Part shown: positions 31,668 through 40,109 of the stretch, one piece after another | Layout of the letters: each line of letters begins with the position of its first letter | Numbering within the stretch: position 1 is the stretch's first letter | NCBI RefSeq assembly: GCF_000193375.1 | Contig: NC_015315.1 | Coordinates: 186,001 to 250,000 of the forward strand | Reading direction: 5' to 3' | Length of the DNA stretch: 64,000 nt | Origin: Thermoproteus uzoniensis 768-20 | Lineage (GTDB): Archaea > Thermoproteota > Thermoprotei > Thermoproteales > Thermoproteaceae | Program-made: the position numbers and the translations under genes | The notes under the pieces: model-generated | The model's database searches: none | What the model saw: only the letters and a program-made list of their open reading frames with translations | What the model was told of the DNA's origin: nothing

Positions 31668-33473
31668 GTGTGCGGCATCTTCGGCATAACCACAAACGCC
31701 GAGGTGTCCCTCGGCGCCTTGCTACGCAGAGCCTTGGAAAGGCTCGAATATAGGGGTTACGACTCGGCCGGGATCGCGGTGGTGACGCCCCGCGGCGTAG
31801 TCGTCAGGAAGGACGCAGGGAAGGTGGCCGAGGTCTCCAGCAAGCTGGGCTTCGACCAGATAAGGGGGAGGACCGGCGTGGCTCACACTAGGTGGGCTAC
31901 GCACGGGAAGCCCAACCAGGCCAACGCGCATCCGCACGTGGACTGCACCGGCTCCATCGCCGTGGTGCACAACGGCATAATCGAGAACTACGAGGAGCTG
32001 AAGGCCGAGCTGGTCGCGAGGGGCCACGTGTTTAGGAGCGAGACCGACACAGAGGTCTTCGCGCACCTTATGGAGGAGTACGAGAAGGCGGGCTTGACCC
32101 CTTGGGAGGCCTTCAAGAAGGCCTTGTCGCGGTTGCGGGGGGCCTACGCCCTCGCAGTCGTGGACTCCAAGGAGCCGGACAAGATTTTCTTCGCCCGCAA
32201 CCTCTCGCCGCTGATCGTGGGCCTCGGCGAGGGCTTCAACGTGGTCGCCAGCGATATACCGACCGTGCTTGAGCACACTAAGAAGGTCCTCCCGCTGAGA
32301 GACGGCGAGTACGGCTACGTCACCCCGGCCGAGGTCGTCGTGGAGCACGACGGGGTGAGGGTGGAGGTGGGGGATAGAGTGCACTTAATACCTTGGAGCG
32401 CCGACCAGGCACTCAGAGGCGGCTACCGGCATTTCATGTTGAAGGAGATACACGAACAGCCGGAGGCCCTAGCCTCCACTGTGGCCGGCCTCGAACAACG
32501 GCGTCTGTCGGAGGTCGCCGAGATGTTGCTGAACGCCAAGAGAGTGTACGTCGTGGGCGCGGGGACGTCGTACTACGCCGGGCTCGTCTTCCAGCTGGGC
32601 CTTGCAGAGTACAAGATCGCGGCTCTGCCGATAATCTCCTCGGAGTACGCCACGTACGAGGGGCTTTTCGACGTCGACGACGTGGCCATAGCCGTGTCGC
32701 AGTCGGGCGAGACCATAGATACAATAAAGGCCGCCCGGTCCATGAGGGAGAGAGGGGTCAAGGTGGTGGCGGTGACCAACGTGGTGGCGAGCACGTTGGC
32801 GAGGGAAAGCGACGCTGTGCTTTACACCAGGGCGGGGCCCGAGATAGGTGTGGCCGCCACCAAGACGTTCACCACGCAGGTGGCCCTCCTGGCCGCGCTC
32901 CACGCCCAGATCGGCAGATCGTTGGGTATGGACGTGGAGCCCCGCGTGGAGGGCTTGAAGAGGCTTCCCGACGTCGCGAGGAAGGCCATAGAGCTCAACG
33001 AGGGATCCGCCAAGGCGCTCGCCGAGAGGCTGAAGAGCAGCCAAAGCGCGTACTACCTAAGCAGAGGGCTCGGCATGCCGGTCGCGCTCGAGGGGGCCTT
33101 GAAGATGAAAGAGATAGCGTATATACACGCCGAGGCCTATCCCGCCGGCGAGTCCAAGCACGGGCCCATAGCGCTGGTCGAGAGCAAGTTCCCCGTGGTG
33201 TTCGTCTTCTCCGACCCCTCGCTTAAGGACAAGCTCCTTAACAACGTGGCGGAGATGCAGGCGAGAGATGCGTTGATAATCGGCGTCGCGCCGCGCGGCG
33301 ACGACGTGGCGAGGAAGCTCAAGTACGTGTTCGAGGTGCCCCACCTGGACCCGTTGCTGAACGCCGCCTCGTTCGTGATACCGCTACAGCTGTTGGCGTA
33401 CTACACAGCTGTGGAGCTGGGCAGAGATCCAGATAAGCCGCGTAATCTGGCCAAGACGGTCACCGTTGAGTGA
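31668..33473 (+). CDS. glmS: Glutamine-fructose-6-phosphate aminotransferase GlmS
   Basis: A 601-residue enzyme making glucosamine-6-phosphate from fructose-6-phosphate and glutamine, the entry to UDP-GlcNAc glycans. MCGIFGI gives the N-terminal Cys nucleophile after Met removal. HTRWATHGKPNQANAHPH and HNGIIENY complete the class II amidotransferase domain. Two SIS domains follow (GAGTSYYAGLVFQ; SQSGETIDTI; SRGLGMPVALEGALKMKE). Length is normal. It is followed directly by a GlmU-like gene, so amino-sugar synthesis is organised as an operon. GTG start; TATA shared with the divergent gene. Confidence 0.97.
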   Translation: MCGIFGITTNAEVSLGALLRRALERLEYRGYDSAGIAVVTPRGVVVRKDAGKVAEVSSKLGFDQIRGRTGVAHTRWATHGKPNQANAHPHVDCTGSIAVVHNGIIENYEELKAELVARGHVFRSETDTEVFAHLMEEYEKAGLTPWEAFKKALSRLRGAYALAVVDSKEPDKIFFARNLSPLIVGLGEGFNVVASDIPTVLEHTKKVLPLRDGEYGYVTPAEVVVEHDGVRVEVGDRVHLIPWSADQALRGGYRHFMLKEIHEQPEALASTVAGLEQRRLSEVAEMLLNAKRVYVVGAGTSYYAGLVFQLGLAEYKIAALPIISSEYATYEGLFDVDDVAIAVSQSGETIDTIKAARSMRERGVKVVAVTNVVASTLARESDAVLYTRAGPEIGVAATKTFTTQVALLAALHAQIGRSLGMDVEPRVEGLKRLPDVARKAIELNEGSAKALAERLKSSQSAYYLSRGLGMPVALEGALKMKEIAYIHAEAYPAGESKHGPIALVESKFPVVFVFSDPSLKDKLLNNVAEMQARDALIIGVAPRGDDVARKLKYVFEVPHLDPLLNAASFVIPLQLLAYYTAVELGRDPDKPRNLAKTVTVE

Positions 33474-34553
33474 ATGATAGTCCCAGTAGTGGCTGCGAAC
33501 GAGTACAGCGAGCTCTTCAAGAGCCTCACAGGCGGCTACATAGCCGAAGTTAAGCTGGGCGGGAGGCCCCTATACCGGTACACGGCCGATATCCTGTCGG
33601 AGATTTTCGGCAAGGTCTACGTCGCCTCCAAATCGGTAGAGGAGGGGAGACACGAGGTCCTCCACGTCGACGGCAACTCGGCGGAGGATGTCGTGAGGGC
33701 CGCGGCCCAGCTGTGCACCGTCAACGACAAGCTACTCGTAGCGTCGGGCTCCGTGATAACAGAGAGGGACGCGTTGAGGGCCTTGGTCGAGGCGACCGCC
33801 TCGGCGGGGGCTGACGGCGCCGTCTTGGCGGTGCCCTCGAGAGCCCGAGGTGGTCTATCCGTGGCCATGTCGGGGGGATTGCTTGCCGGGATCGGCGGCG
33901 AGGGGCAACTGGCCTACGGAGGCGCTCTGCTAATCCCGTGCCGTCTGGCCAGGCTCTTCGAAGGCGCGAGGCTCCCCCAGGCGCTTGCCGAGGCCGCCAG
34001 GGAGGCTAGGATCGCCGTCGCCGTGTGGGGAGGGAGGTGGTTTAGGGTCGAGGAGCCGGTGGACCTAATAGAGGCCTTAGAGCTCGTCATGCCCAACGCC
34101 ACATACATAGCGGCGGACGCCAAGGTGAGCCCGACCGCAGTCATCGAGGGGCCCGTGGTGGTGGAGGGCGGAGCAGAGATAGATCACTACGCCGTAGTGA
34201 AGGGGCCGGCGTATATAGGCAGGCGGGCCTTCGTGGGCACCCACGCCTTGATCAGGAACTTCGCCGATATAGAGGAGGGCGCCGTCGTGGGGAGCGGGGC
34301 CGAGATAACGCACAGCCTCGTGGGGCCGCGGGCCACGGTCGGCAGGGGCTCCTTTGTCTCCTACAGCGTCGTGGGGGAGGACGCGGTGCTGGAGCCCAAC
34401 GTCTTGACTAAATCGGTGTTGAGGGAGGGCAGAGATAGGCTGAGCCCCATAGAGGTGAGAGGCCGCGAGCTTTACAAGCTCGGCGCGTTGATAGGCAGAG
34501 GCGTCCGGGTAGGCGCCGGCACCGTGTTGGAGCCCGGCCAGGGGTTCGCATGA
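33474..34553 (+). CDS. GlmU-like nucleotidyltransferase/hexapeptide protein with degenerate catalytic loop
   Basis: 359 residues. The C-terminal half is a left-handed beta-helix of hexapeptide repeats (VIEGPVVVEGGAEIDHYAVV, IGRRAFVGTHALIRN), as in sugar-nucleotide acyltransferases. The N-terminal half looks like a nucleotidyltransferase fold, but the required GxGxRLxPLT nucleotide loop is not present: the start reads MIVPVVAANEYSELFKSLTG. It may be inactive as a pyrophosphorylase, act only as an acetyltransferase, or regulate GlmS. It starts immediately after the GlmS stop and overlaps the next gene by four bases, which ties it to amino-sugar metabolism. Confidence 0.8.
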   Translation: MIVPVVAANEYSELFKSLTGGYIAEVKLGGRPLYRYTADILSEIFGKVYVASKSVEEGRHEVLHVDGNSAEDVVRAAAQLCTVNDKLLVASGSVITERDALRALVEATASAGADGAVLAVPSRARGGLSVAMSGGLLAGIGGEGQLAYGGALLIPCRLARLFEGARLPQALAEAAREARIAVAVWGGRWFRVEEPVDLIEALELVMPNATYIAADAKVSPTAVIEGPVVVEGGAEIDHYAVVKGPAYIGRRAFVGTHALIRNFADIEEGAVVGSGAEITHSLVGPRATVGRGSFVSYSVVGEDAVLEPNVLTKSVLREGRDRLSPIEVRGRELYKLGALIGRGVRVGAGTVLEPGQGFA

Positions 34554-35506
34554 CCTCGATCTCCAACACCGAGGTTGAGGTGGTCAGACTGGTCACTCCG
34601 CACAACGTGAACCCCATAGGGACGTTATACGGAGGCTATATGCTCCAGTGGCTTGTAGACGCCGGGACTATAGCCGCCATGGACTTCTCCGAGTCCAACG
34701 TGGTCTTGGGCTACCTAGACCGCATGCACTTCGTCTCCCCCGTCAAGGTAGGCGACGTGGTCAAGTTCAAGGCCTGGATCGTCCACGTCAGGAGATCCAG
34801 CATGACGGCGTTGGTCGAGGCCTACGTGAAGAGGGCCGAGGGGCCCTCGCTGGCCACTATAGCCAGAATGATATTCGTGAAGGTTGGAGCCGACGACAGA
34901 CCGTCGCCCGTCGGGAGGGCGCTGGAGGCCTCCGAGGACTGGGAGAGGGCCCTCTGGAGCTATTTCTCCAGGTGGAGGGAGTCCGTGGAGCCTGAGCTGA
35001 AGCGCGAGCCAACCGTCGGCGATCTCCCCGCGGTAACTCATATCCAGGTAATGCCGGAGGACGCAGTATACGGCGATCTTATGTACGGCGGCAGGCTCCT
35101 CTACTATCTAGACCAAATAGCAGCGATATCGGCGTTCAACTATAGACCGGGGATCTACGTGACGGCGAGCTTGAACTCGATAAATTTCAGGAGGCCGATC
35201 TACGTAGGCGACATAATTGCTGTCAGGAGCGACGTCGATTACGTCGGCCACACGAGCCTCGAGGTGGCTTTCGAGGTGGTGGCCAAGGGGCTGAGGGGAG
35301 AGAGACGCGTAGCCAGCGGCTACTTCACCTTCGTCAACATGGCCGGGGGAAGGCCGACGCCCATAGGGCAGGAGCTTGTCAAGGACCCCGACGCGCTTAG
35401 GCGGAAGTCGCAGAACCTCGCTGAGGCGAAGGCCTTAAGGACCGCCAAGCTGTACGACGATAGGCCTGCCTACGTCTCCGTCCTAGAACGCGGAGGGTCG
35501 GCCTAG
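34550..35506 (+). CDS. acyl-CoA thioesterase with two hot-dog domains (BACH/ACOT-like)
   Basis: 318 residues containing two tandem hot-dog domains: the first around HNVNPIGTLYGGYMLQWLVD with LDRMHFVSPVKVGD, the second around DLMYGGRLLYYLDQIAAISA with INFRRPIYVGD. Each keeps the Asn/Gly-rich entry and the central helix of the acyl-CoA hydrolase family. It releases CoA from acyl-CoA; chain preference is unknown. It overlaps the GlmU-like gene by four bases, an unexpected operon partner for a thioesterase. Convergent with deoC. Confidence 0.87.
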   Translation: MTSISNTEVEVVRLVTPHNVNPIGTLYGGYMLQWLVDAGTIAAMDFSESNVVLGYLDRMHFVSPVKVGDVVKFKAWIVHVRRSSMTALVEAYVKRAEGPSLATIARMIFVKVGADDRPSPVGRALEASEDWERALWSYFSRWRESVEPELKREPTVGDLPAVTHIQVMPEDAVYGDLMYGGRLLYYLDQIAAISAFNYRPGIYVTASLNSINFRRPIYVGDIIAVRSDVDYVGHTSLEVAFEVVAKGLRGERRVASGYFTFVNMAGGRPTPIGQELVKDPDALRRKSQNLAEAKALRTAKLYDDRPAYVSVLERGGSA

Positions 35507-36177
35507 GGCGCGAACGTCTTGATTATGTCCACCCCGTGGCTGGACCCTATCCTGTTGGCGCCTGCCCTTAACATCGCCAACGCTTGCTCCGCCGTCCTGA
35601 TGCCGCCAGCAGCCTTGACGCCGGCCCTATCGCCGACAGCCCTCCTCATTATCTCGACGTCCTCTACGGTTGCCCCACGGGGGCCGTATCCCGTGCTCGT
35701 CTTGACGAAGTCGGCGCCGGCCTCCACGGCTATCGACGACGCCTTGGCTATCTCCTCCGGCGTTAAGTAGCCGGTTTCCAGTATCACCTTTAGGATGCCG
35801 CCGTAGTCGTGCACGACCGAGGCGACGACCCTTATCTCCCTCTCCACGACCTCGTAGAGGCCCGCCTTAAATGCGCCTATGTTCATGACCATGTCCACCT
35901 CGTCGGCCCCGTCGTTCATGGCGGCCTCGGCCTCCGCCGCCTTCAACGCAGGCTTAGTGGCGCCGAATGGAAAGCCGACGACTGACATTACCTTAGCCCT
36001 GTTCCCGATCACGCTCTTGGCGTACGCGACATACGACGGATTGACCATCACGCCCCAGAAGCCGTGCTCCAGGACCTCTCTGCAGTACCTCTCGACGTCT
36101 TTTGGAGTAGCCGCCGGGTTGAGTATGGTGTGGTCTATCAGCCGGGCCAGCTCCTCCCTAGTCTTGGGGAGATCCAT
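35503..36177 (-). CDS. deoC: Deoxyribose-phosphate aldolase DeoC
   Basis: A 224-residue class I aldolase that interconverts deoxyribose-5-phosphate with acetaldehyde and glyceraldehyde-3-phosphate. FVKTSTGYGPRGATVEDV holds the Schiff-base Lys, LKVILETGYL the second conserved Lys, and VKAAGGIRTAEQA the phosphate loop. Length is typical for archaeal enzymes. ATG 36177 is about 24 bases from TTTAAAA, which is shared with the divergent permease gene. Confidence 0.96.
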   Translation of the reverse strand: MDLPKTREELARLIDHTILNPAATPKDVERYCREVLEHGFWGVMVNPSYVAYAKSVIGNRAKVMSVVGFPFGATKPALKAAEAEAAMNDGADEVDMVMNIGAFKAGLYEVVEREIRVVASVVHDYGGILKVILETGYLTPEEIAKASSIAVEAGADFVKTSTGYGPRGATVEDVEIMRRAVGDRAGVKAAGGIRTAEQALAMLRAGANRIGSSHGVDIIKTFAP

Positions 36178-36197
36178 ATAACCCTCCCCGGGAAATC

Positions 36198-36204
36198 TTT
36201 AAAA
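36198..36204. promoter_or_regulatory. shared divergent TATA element
   Basis: TTTAAAA is almost symmetric and lies about 24 bases from each start: ATG 36177 (deoC, leftward) and GTG 36225 (permease, rightward). The starts are 47 bases apart. Confidence 0.5.
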
Positions 36205-36224
36205 CAATTGGACGACGAGGGCCG

Positions 36225-36986
36225 GTGTCCGCGCTAGACGAGTTGTTGACCTCGTTGCTCGCCTTCGCCCTAGTCTACAACAACGCCTTGGTGGTCCTCG
36301 GCCCGTCTGCGTGGGGCGGCGTCCAGCCGGATCGCGCGTTGGTATTGGCCGTGGTGTCCGAGATAGCGGGCACGTTCCTGTCGCCCATGTCGCCGCTCAA
36401 GTTCAGCGCGCCCGAATACCTCGCGGCGCTTCTGTTCTACGTCGCGTTCACCGCCGCGAAGATCTCCCTGCCGATCTCCGTATTCCTATACTCGCTCAGA
36501 GGCTTAACAGCTACGTCATTGTTGTTGTGGTTCGGCACGCCCGCGCTCGCGTTCGCCGTGGGCTACCTCGTGGCCAAGCTCGTGAGGCCCTCCCTCGCGT
36601 TGGGATACGCCGTCCTGGCCGCCGTGTCCTTCATGTTCGGCGTAAACAACATAGCGTTCGTCGACAAGAGCGTCTACGTGGTTGCGGCCATACTGCTCGG
36701 CAACTATCTAGGCCTCAGATTCTCCAGGTGGATAGTCAAGCTCTACGCGTTCTCGTTCAGCGGAGCCGTCGCGGCCAGCGTGTCTGCCGCCGTCCTGGCC
36801 GCCGTGGGCACTGCCTTTAACGTCCCCATGTCGTTCACCCTCTTAACCTACAGCACCTTGCTCGGCTCGGCCGCCTCGAGGAGGATGAGGATCATAAGGG
36901 TCGTCGACTTCATAAAAGCGCTGGCGTCTATAACGTCGGCGTTGTTGCTCGCTTACGCTACGTTGATCCTGCTGGGCCGCGTCTAG
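36225..36986 (+). CDS. PiT-like (phosphate transporter family) short membrane protein
   Basis: 253 residues with about seven hydrophobic segments. Two short motifs, VYNNALVVLGPS near the N-terminus and FGVNNIAFVDKS in the middle, resemble the inverted GxNDxxN signatures of PiT phosphate/sulfate permeases, and are placed as in their two-fold repeat. The protein is shorter than typical PiT proteins (about 330-500 residues), and the Asp of the motif is Asn, so transport activity is uncertain. GTG start; shared promoter with deoC. It may instead be an unrelated membrane protein. Confidence 0.6.
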   Translation: MSALDELLTSLLAFALVYNNALVVLGPSAWGGVQPDRALVLAVVSEIAGTFLSPMSPLKFSAPEYLAALLFYVAFTAAKISLPISVFLYSLRGLTATSLLLWFGTPALAFAVGYLVAKLVRPSLALGYAVLAAVSFMFGVNNIAFVDKSVYVVAAILLGNYLGLRFSRWIVKLYAFSFSGAVAASVSAAVLAAVGTAFNVPMSFTLLTYSTLLGSAASRRMRIIRVVDFIKALASITSALLLAYATLILLGRV

Positions 36987-37019
36987 TAATAGATATATAT
37001 ACCGGCGCCCGGCCAAGCC

Positions 37020-38333
37020 GTGAGGCCGTTGACCGAGCTCTTCTCGAAGCTTGTCGAGAAGATAAGAGGCGTCGAGTACATCGACGAGCAGACGCTCCAG
37101 GAGATCTCGCGGGAGCTCCAGAGATCTCTGTTGAAGGCAGACGTGCCTCTGGATATGGTCAGGGCGTTCACAGACACAGCGGTTAGGCGCATAAGGGAGG
37201 AGAGGCCGCCGCCCGGCATACCCGTCAAGGACTTCGTGATTTACGTCATATATCAAGAGCTGGTCAAGCTCCTGGGCGGGGAGGCCGAGCCCGATCTAAA
37301 GCTCCCCAAGAGGCCGTACGTGATCATGTTGCTGGGGGTAGAGGGCAGCGGGAAGACCACCACTGCGGCGAAGATAGCGCTCTTCTATATAAAACGCGGC
37401 TTGAAAGTCGGCGTAGTTGAGACCGACACCATTAGGCCGGCCGCATACGACCAGCTAAAGCAACTGGCGGAGAGAGTGGGCGCCCGCTTCTACGGCGAGA
37501 GGGACGGCAACGACGCGGTGGGCATAGCCAGACGCGGCCTAGAGCAGATGAAGGGCGTAGACCTAGTCCTCGTTGACACGGCCGGCCGACACAAGAACGA
37601 GCAGTCGTTGCTGGAGGAGGTCAAGGCCATCTACGACGCCATAAAGCCCGACGAGGTGATGTTAGTGGTGGACGCCACCGTCGGCCGCCAAGCCGCGGCG
37701 CAGGCGGAGGCCTTCATGAAGTACGTGCCCATACACAGCGTCGCCATAACCAAGATGGACAGCACCGCCAGAGGCGGAGGCGCCCTGGCGGCCGTGGCCA
37801 AGACAGGCGCCAGGGTCAAGTTCATCGGAGTCGGAGAGGGCGTCGACGAGATCGAGCCCTTCAGCCCCAGGAAGTTCGTGGCGAGGGTGTTGGGCATGGG
37901 CGACCTGGAGACCTTGGTGGAGCGCGTCAAGGCGGTGTTCGAGGAGGAGGAAGTCTTGGAGGAGCTGGAGAGCGGGCGGCTCGACCTGCTCACCTTCAAG
38001 AAGCAGATAGATGCGTTGTTGAAGCTCGGGCCTCTGAGCAAGGTCCTCGAGCTCCTCCCCGGCACGCTCGCCTCCAAGATAAGCGATGAGCAGATAGAGC
38101 TCTCCCAGAAGAATTTAAGGAGATGGCGCGCCATCTTGAGCTCCATGACCGAGGAGGAGTTGAGGGACCCGAGCATACTCAACGCCTCCAGGATCAGGCG
38201 TATAGCCATAGGCGCCGGCGTGACGCCCAAGGACGTGAAGGACATGTTGAAGGTCTACGAGTCGATGAAGAAGATGTCCAAGGTGTTGCGGCGCCAGTAC
38301 AGGCTCGGCGCCAGAGGCGTCCGCCTCCAATGA
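37020..38333 (+). CDS. srp54: Signal recognition particle GTPase SRP54
   Basis: 437 residues. It has an N domain, then the G domain with GVEGSGKTTTAAKIA (G1), VETDTIRPAAYDQLKQLA, VLVDTAGRH (G3), ITKMDSTARGGGAL (G4) and the GEGVDEIEPF closing motif, followed by the Met-rich M domain that binds 7S RNA and signal sequences. The last residues are basic. It binds signal sequences on translating ribosomes and docks with FtsY. GTG start about 25 bases after ATAGATATATATA. It overlaps the TrmY-like gene by four bases. Confidence 0.97.
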   Translation: MRPLTELFSKLVEKIRGVEYIDEQTLQEISRELQRSLLKADVPLDMVRAFTDTAVRRIREERPPPGIPVKDFVIYVIYQELVKLLGGEAEPDLKLPKRPYVIMLLGVEGSGKTTTAAKIALFYIKRGLKVGVVETDTIRPAAYDQLKQLAERVGARFYGERDGNDAVGIARRGLEQMKGVDLVLVDTAGRHKNEQSLLEEVKAIYDAIKPDEVMLVVDATVGRQAAAQAEAFMKYVPIHSVAITKMDSTARGGGALAAVAKTGARVKFIGVGEGVDEIEPFSPRKFVARVLGMGDLETLVERVKAVFEEEEVLEELESGRLDLLTFKKQIDALLKLGPLSKVLELLPGTLASKISDEQIELSQKNLRRWRAILSSMTEEELRDPSILNASRIRRIAIGAGVTPKDVKDMLKVYESMKKMSKVLRRQYRLGARGVRLQ

Positions 38334-38800
38334 GGAGGTTCGTCCTGGTCACATCGACAAGGGCGTTCGCCGAACAGCCTTACGTCCACGGCAAGGCGCT
38401 TGTGGCCGCCCTATTGATATCGAACGGGATAAGAGAGGACGCCGAGTTCGTGGCGTATTTCATTGACGCGGCCCGCGCGATTAGGGTCCTCGGCAACTCC
38501 GTGAGGTCGTTGTTCCCCGACGAGGAGTCCTCTACCGGCCTCTTGAGGAGGGCGTTGCGGGGCGCCAGACATCCCGGCGTCAAGCTGATTGAACGCGTCA
38601 GCTTGGCGAATCTCATACGGAGGCCTGTCGTGGACGGCAGGCGCGGCGTCTGCAAGCCGCCGCGGGATTTCACATACGTAGCCTATCTGGAGCCTGCAGA
38701 CGTCGAGGTGGACTGCGGCGCTGGGCTGGGCGACATGCCGCCTCACCACCAGTTCGCAGTGTTCAACATAGCGGCAGATCGCCAGGAGGTAGTCCGTTGA
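38330..38800 (+). CDS. tRNA pseudouridine-54 N1-methyltransferase, TrmY-like (DUF358)
   Basis: 156 residues of the SPOUT superfamily. LISNGIREDAEFVAYF and LGNSVRSLFPDEESSTGLLRRAL match the TrmY core, which methylates N1 of pseudouridine 54 in tRNA with S-adenosylmethionine. The N-terminus differs from textbook TrmY, so the call rests on the middle. It overlaps the SRP54 stop (ATGA). The next gene is Pus10, which makes the pseudouridine-54 substrate, so the pathway fits. Confidence 0.75.
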   Translation: MRRFVLVTSTRAFAEQPYVHGKALVAALLISNGIREDAEFVAYFIDAARAIRVLGNSVRSLFPDEESSTGLLRRALRGARHPGVKLIERVSLANLIRRPVVDGRRGVCKPPRDFTYVAYLEPADVEVDCGAGLGDMPPHHQFAVFNIAADRQEVVR

Positions 38801-38849
38801 CCTCTTCCCGGCCGATCCTAAATTTATAACCCCCTCCGCAGAGTGCGCG

Positions 38850-40082
38850 GTGGATCCCGTCGAGAGGGCTAGGGAAATTCTGCGCCAGTATCCGCTATGC
38901 GACTCGTGTCTGGGCAGGCTATTCGCCTCGATGGGCTACGGCGTGGAGAACGCCGAGAGGGGCCGCGCCATAAAGACTCTGCTCCACATGAGGCTGGTGT
39001 ACGACTACAGAAACGGCGTAGATGTCGCCGAGGATCTCAAGGCGCTCGGGAGAGTCCACGCGCCCACGAGGAGGTTCCTCGCCTCGAACGGCATAAGCGT
39101 CGAGGAGGCCCGTTGCTATATCTGCGGCGGCTTGCTCAAGGACGTGGAGAAGTACGCGGAGAGCGTGGCGAAGGCGTTGGCCGAGATAGACTTCGGGACG
39201 TTCCAGGTGGGGTCCGTGGTGCCGAGGGATATGTTGGAGCGGGAGCGGGAGATCGTGGCCAAATTCGGCATAGAGACGGGGGAATCCATAAAACACGAGA
39301 TAAACAGGAGGATAGGAAGAGCCGTGGGGGAGCTTCTGAGGAGGCCGGCCAGCAAGGAGAGGCCCGACGTCGTGGCCACCGTGAATATAATCGACGGCAC
39401 GGTCAAAGTCGCCAGAAACCCCCTCCTGTTGCTTGGGCGCTACCTCAAGCTGAGCCGCGTCGTGTCGCAGGGAAGGCTCGTGCCGGGCGCCTCGAGGACC
39501 ATCGAGGAGGTGCTCGACCCCGTGCGGGCCAGGTTCGGGGGCTCTGCGTTGGTCCTCCACGCGGCGGGCCGCGAAGACTCCGACGTGAGGATGTTGGGCA
39601 ACGGGAGGCCCGCTGTCGTCGAGATCAAGGAGCCGTCGAAGTATAGAGGGGATCTCTCCGGGCTCGCTACTGAATGGGTTATACTATCGCCGCTTAAGCC
39701 GGGCACCAGAAACGACGTAAGGGAGATGAAGGCCAAGTCGAAGACCAGCATAAAGCTCTACAGAGCAGTGGCGTTGTCCGACAAGCCCATCTCGGCCGAG
39801 GATCTAGCCAAGCTTAAGGCCCTCGAAGGCGCCGTGGTGGTCCAGCGGACTCCGAGGCGGATAAAGAGGTTGAGCCCGCGCGCCAGGAGGCGGAGGATGG
39901 TATACAATATCGAAGCGTACCAAATCGCCGACAGAGTCATCGAGGTATTTGTGAGGTGCCAAGGCGGTCTATACGTCAAGGAGTTCATAAACGGCGACGG
40001 CGGGCGGACGCAACCGAGCGTCGCCGAGACGCTTGGGGCCTCGCTCGAGGTGGTGGAGCTCGACGTGCTGGACGTCGAATAG
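38850..40082 (+). CDS. pus10: tRNA pseudouridine synthase Pus10
   Basis: 410 residues. An N-terminal THUMP-like zinc region (LCDSCLGRLFASMGYG with CYICGGLLKD, four Cys) is followed by the catalytic domain with LVPGASRTIEEVLDP; the conserved Asp lies in GREDSDVRMLGNGRP (a typical Pus10 motif). It forms pseudouridine 54 and 55 in archaeal tRNA. GTG start about 26 bases after AAATTTATAAC. It is next to the TrmY-like gene. Confidence 0.95.
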   Translation: MDPVERAREILRQYPLCDSCLGRLFASMGYGVENAERGRAIKTLLHMRLVYDYRNGVDVAEDLKALGRVHAPTRRFLASNGISVEEARCYICGGLLKDVEKYAESVAKALAEIDFGTFQVGSVVPRDMLEREREIVAKFGIETGESIKHEINRRIGRAVGELLRRPASKERPDVVATVNIIDGTVKVARNPLLLLGRYLKLSRVVSQGRLVPGASRTIEEVLDPVRARFGGSALVLHAAGREDSDVRMLGNGRPAVVEIKEPSKYRGDLSGLATEWVILSPLKPGTRNDVREMKAKSKTSIKLYRAVALSDKPISAEDLAKLKALEGAVVVQRTPRRIKRLSPRARRRRMVYNIEAYQIADRVIEVFVRCQGGLYVKEFINGDGGRTQPSVAETLGASLEVVELDVLDVE

Positions 40083-40109
40083 GTTTTAAATAGGTATGGG
40101 TAAGGCAGT

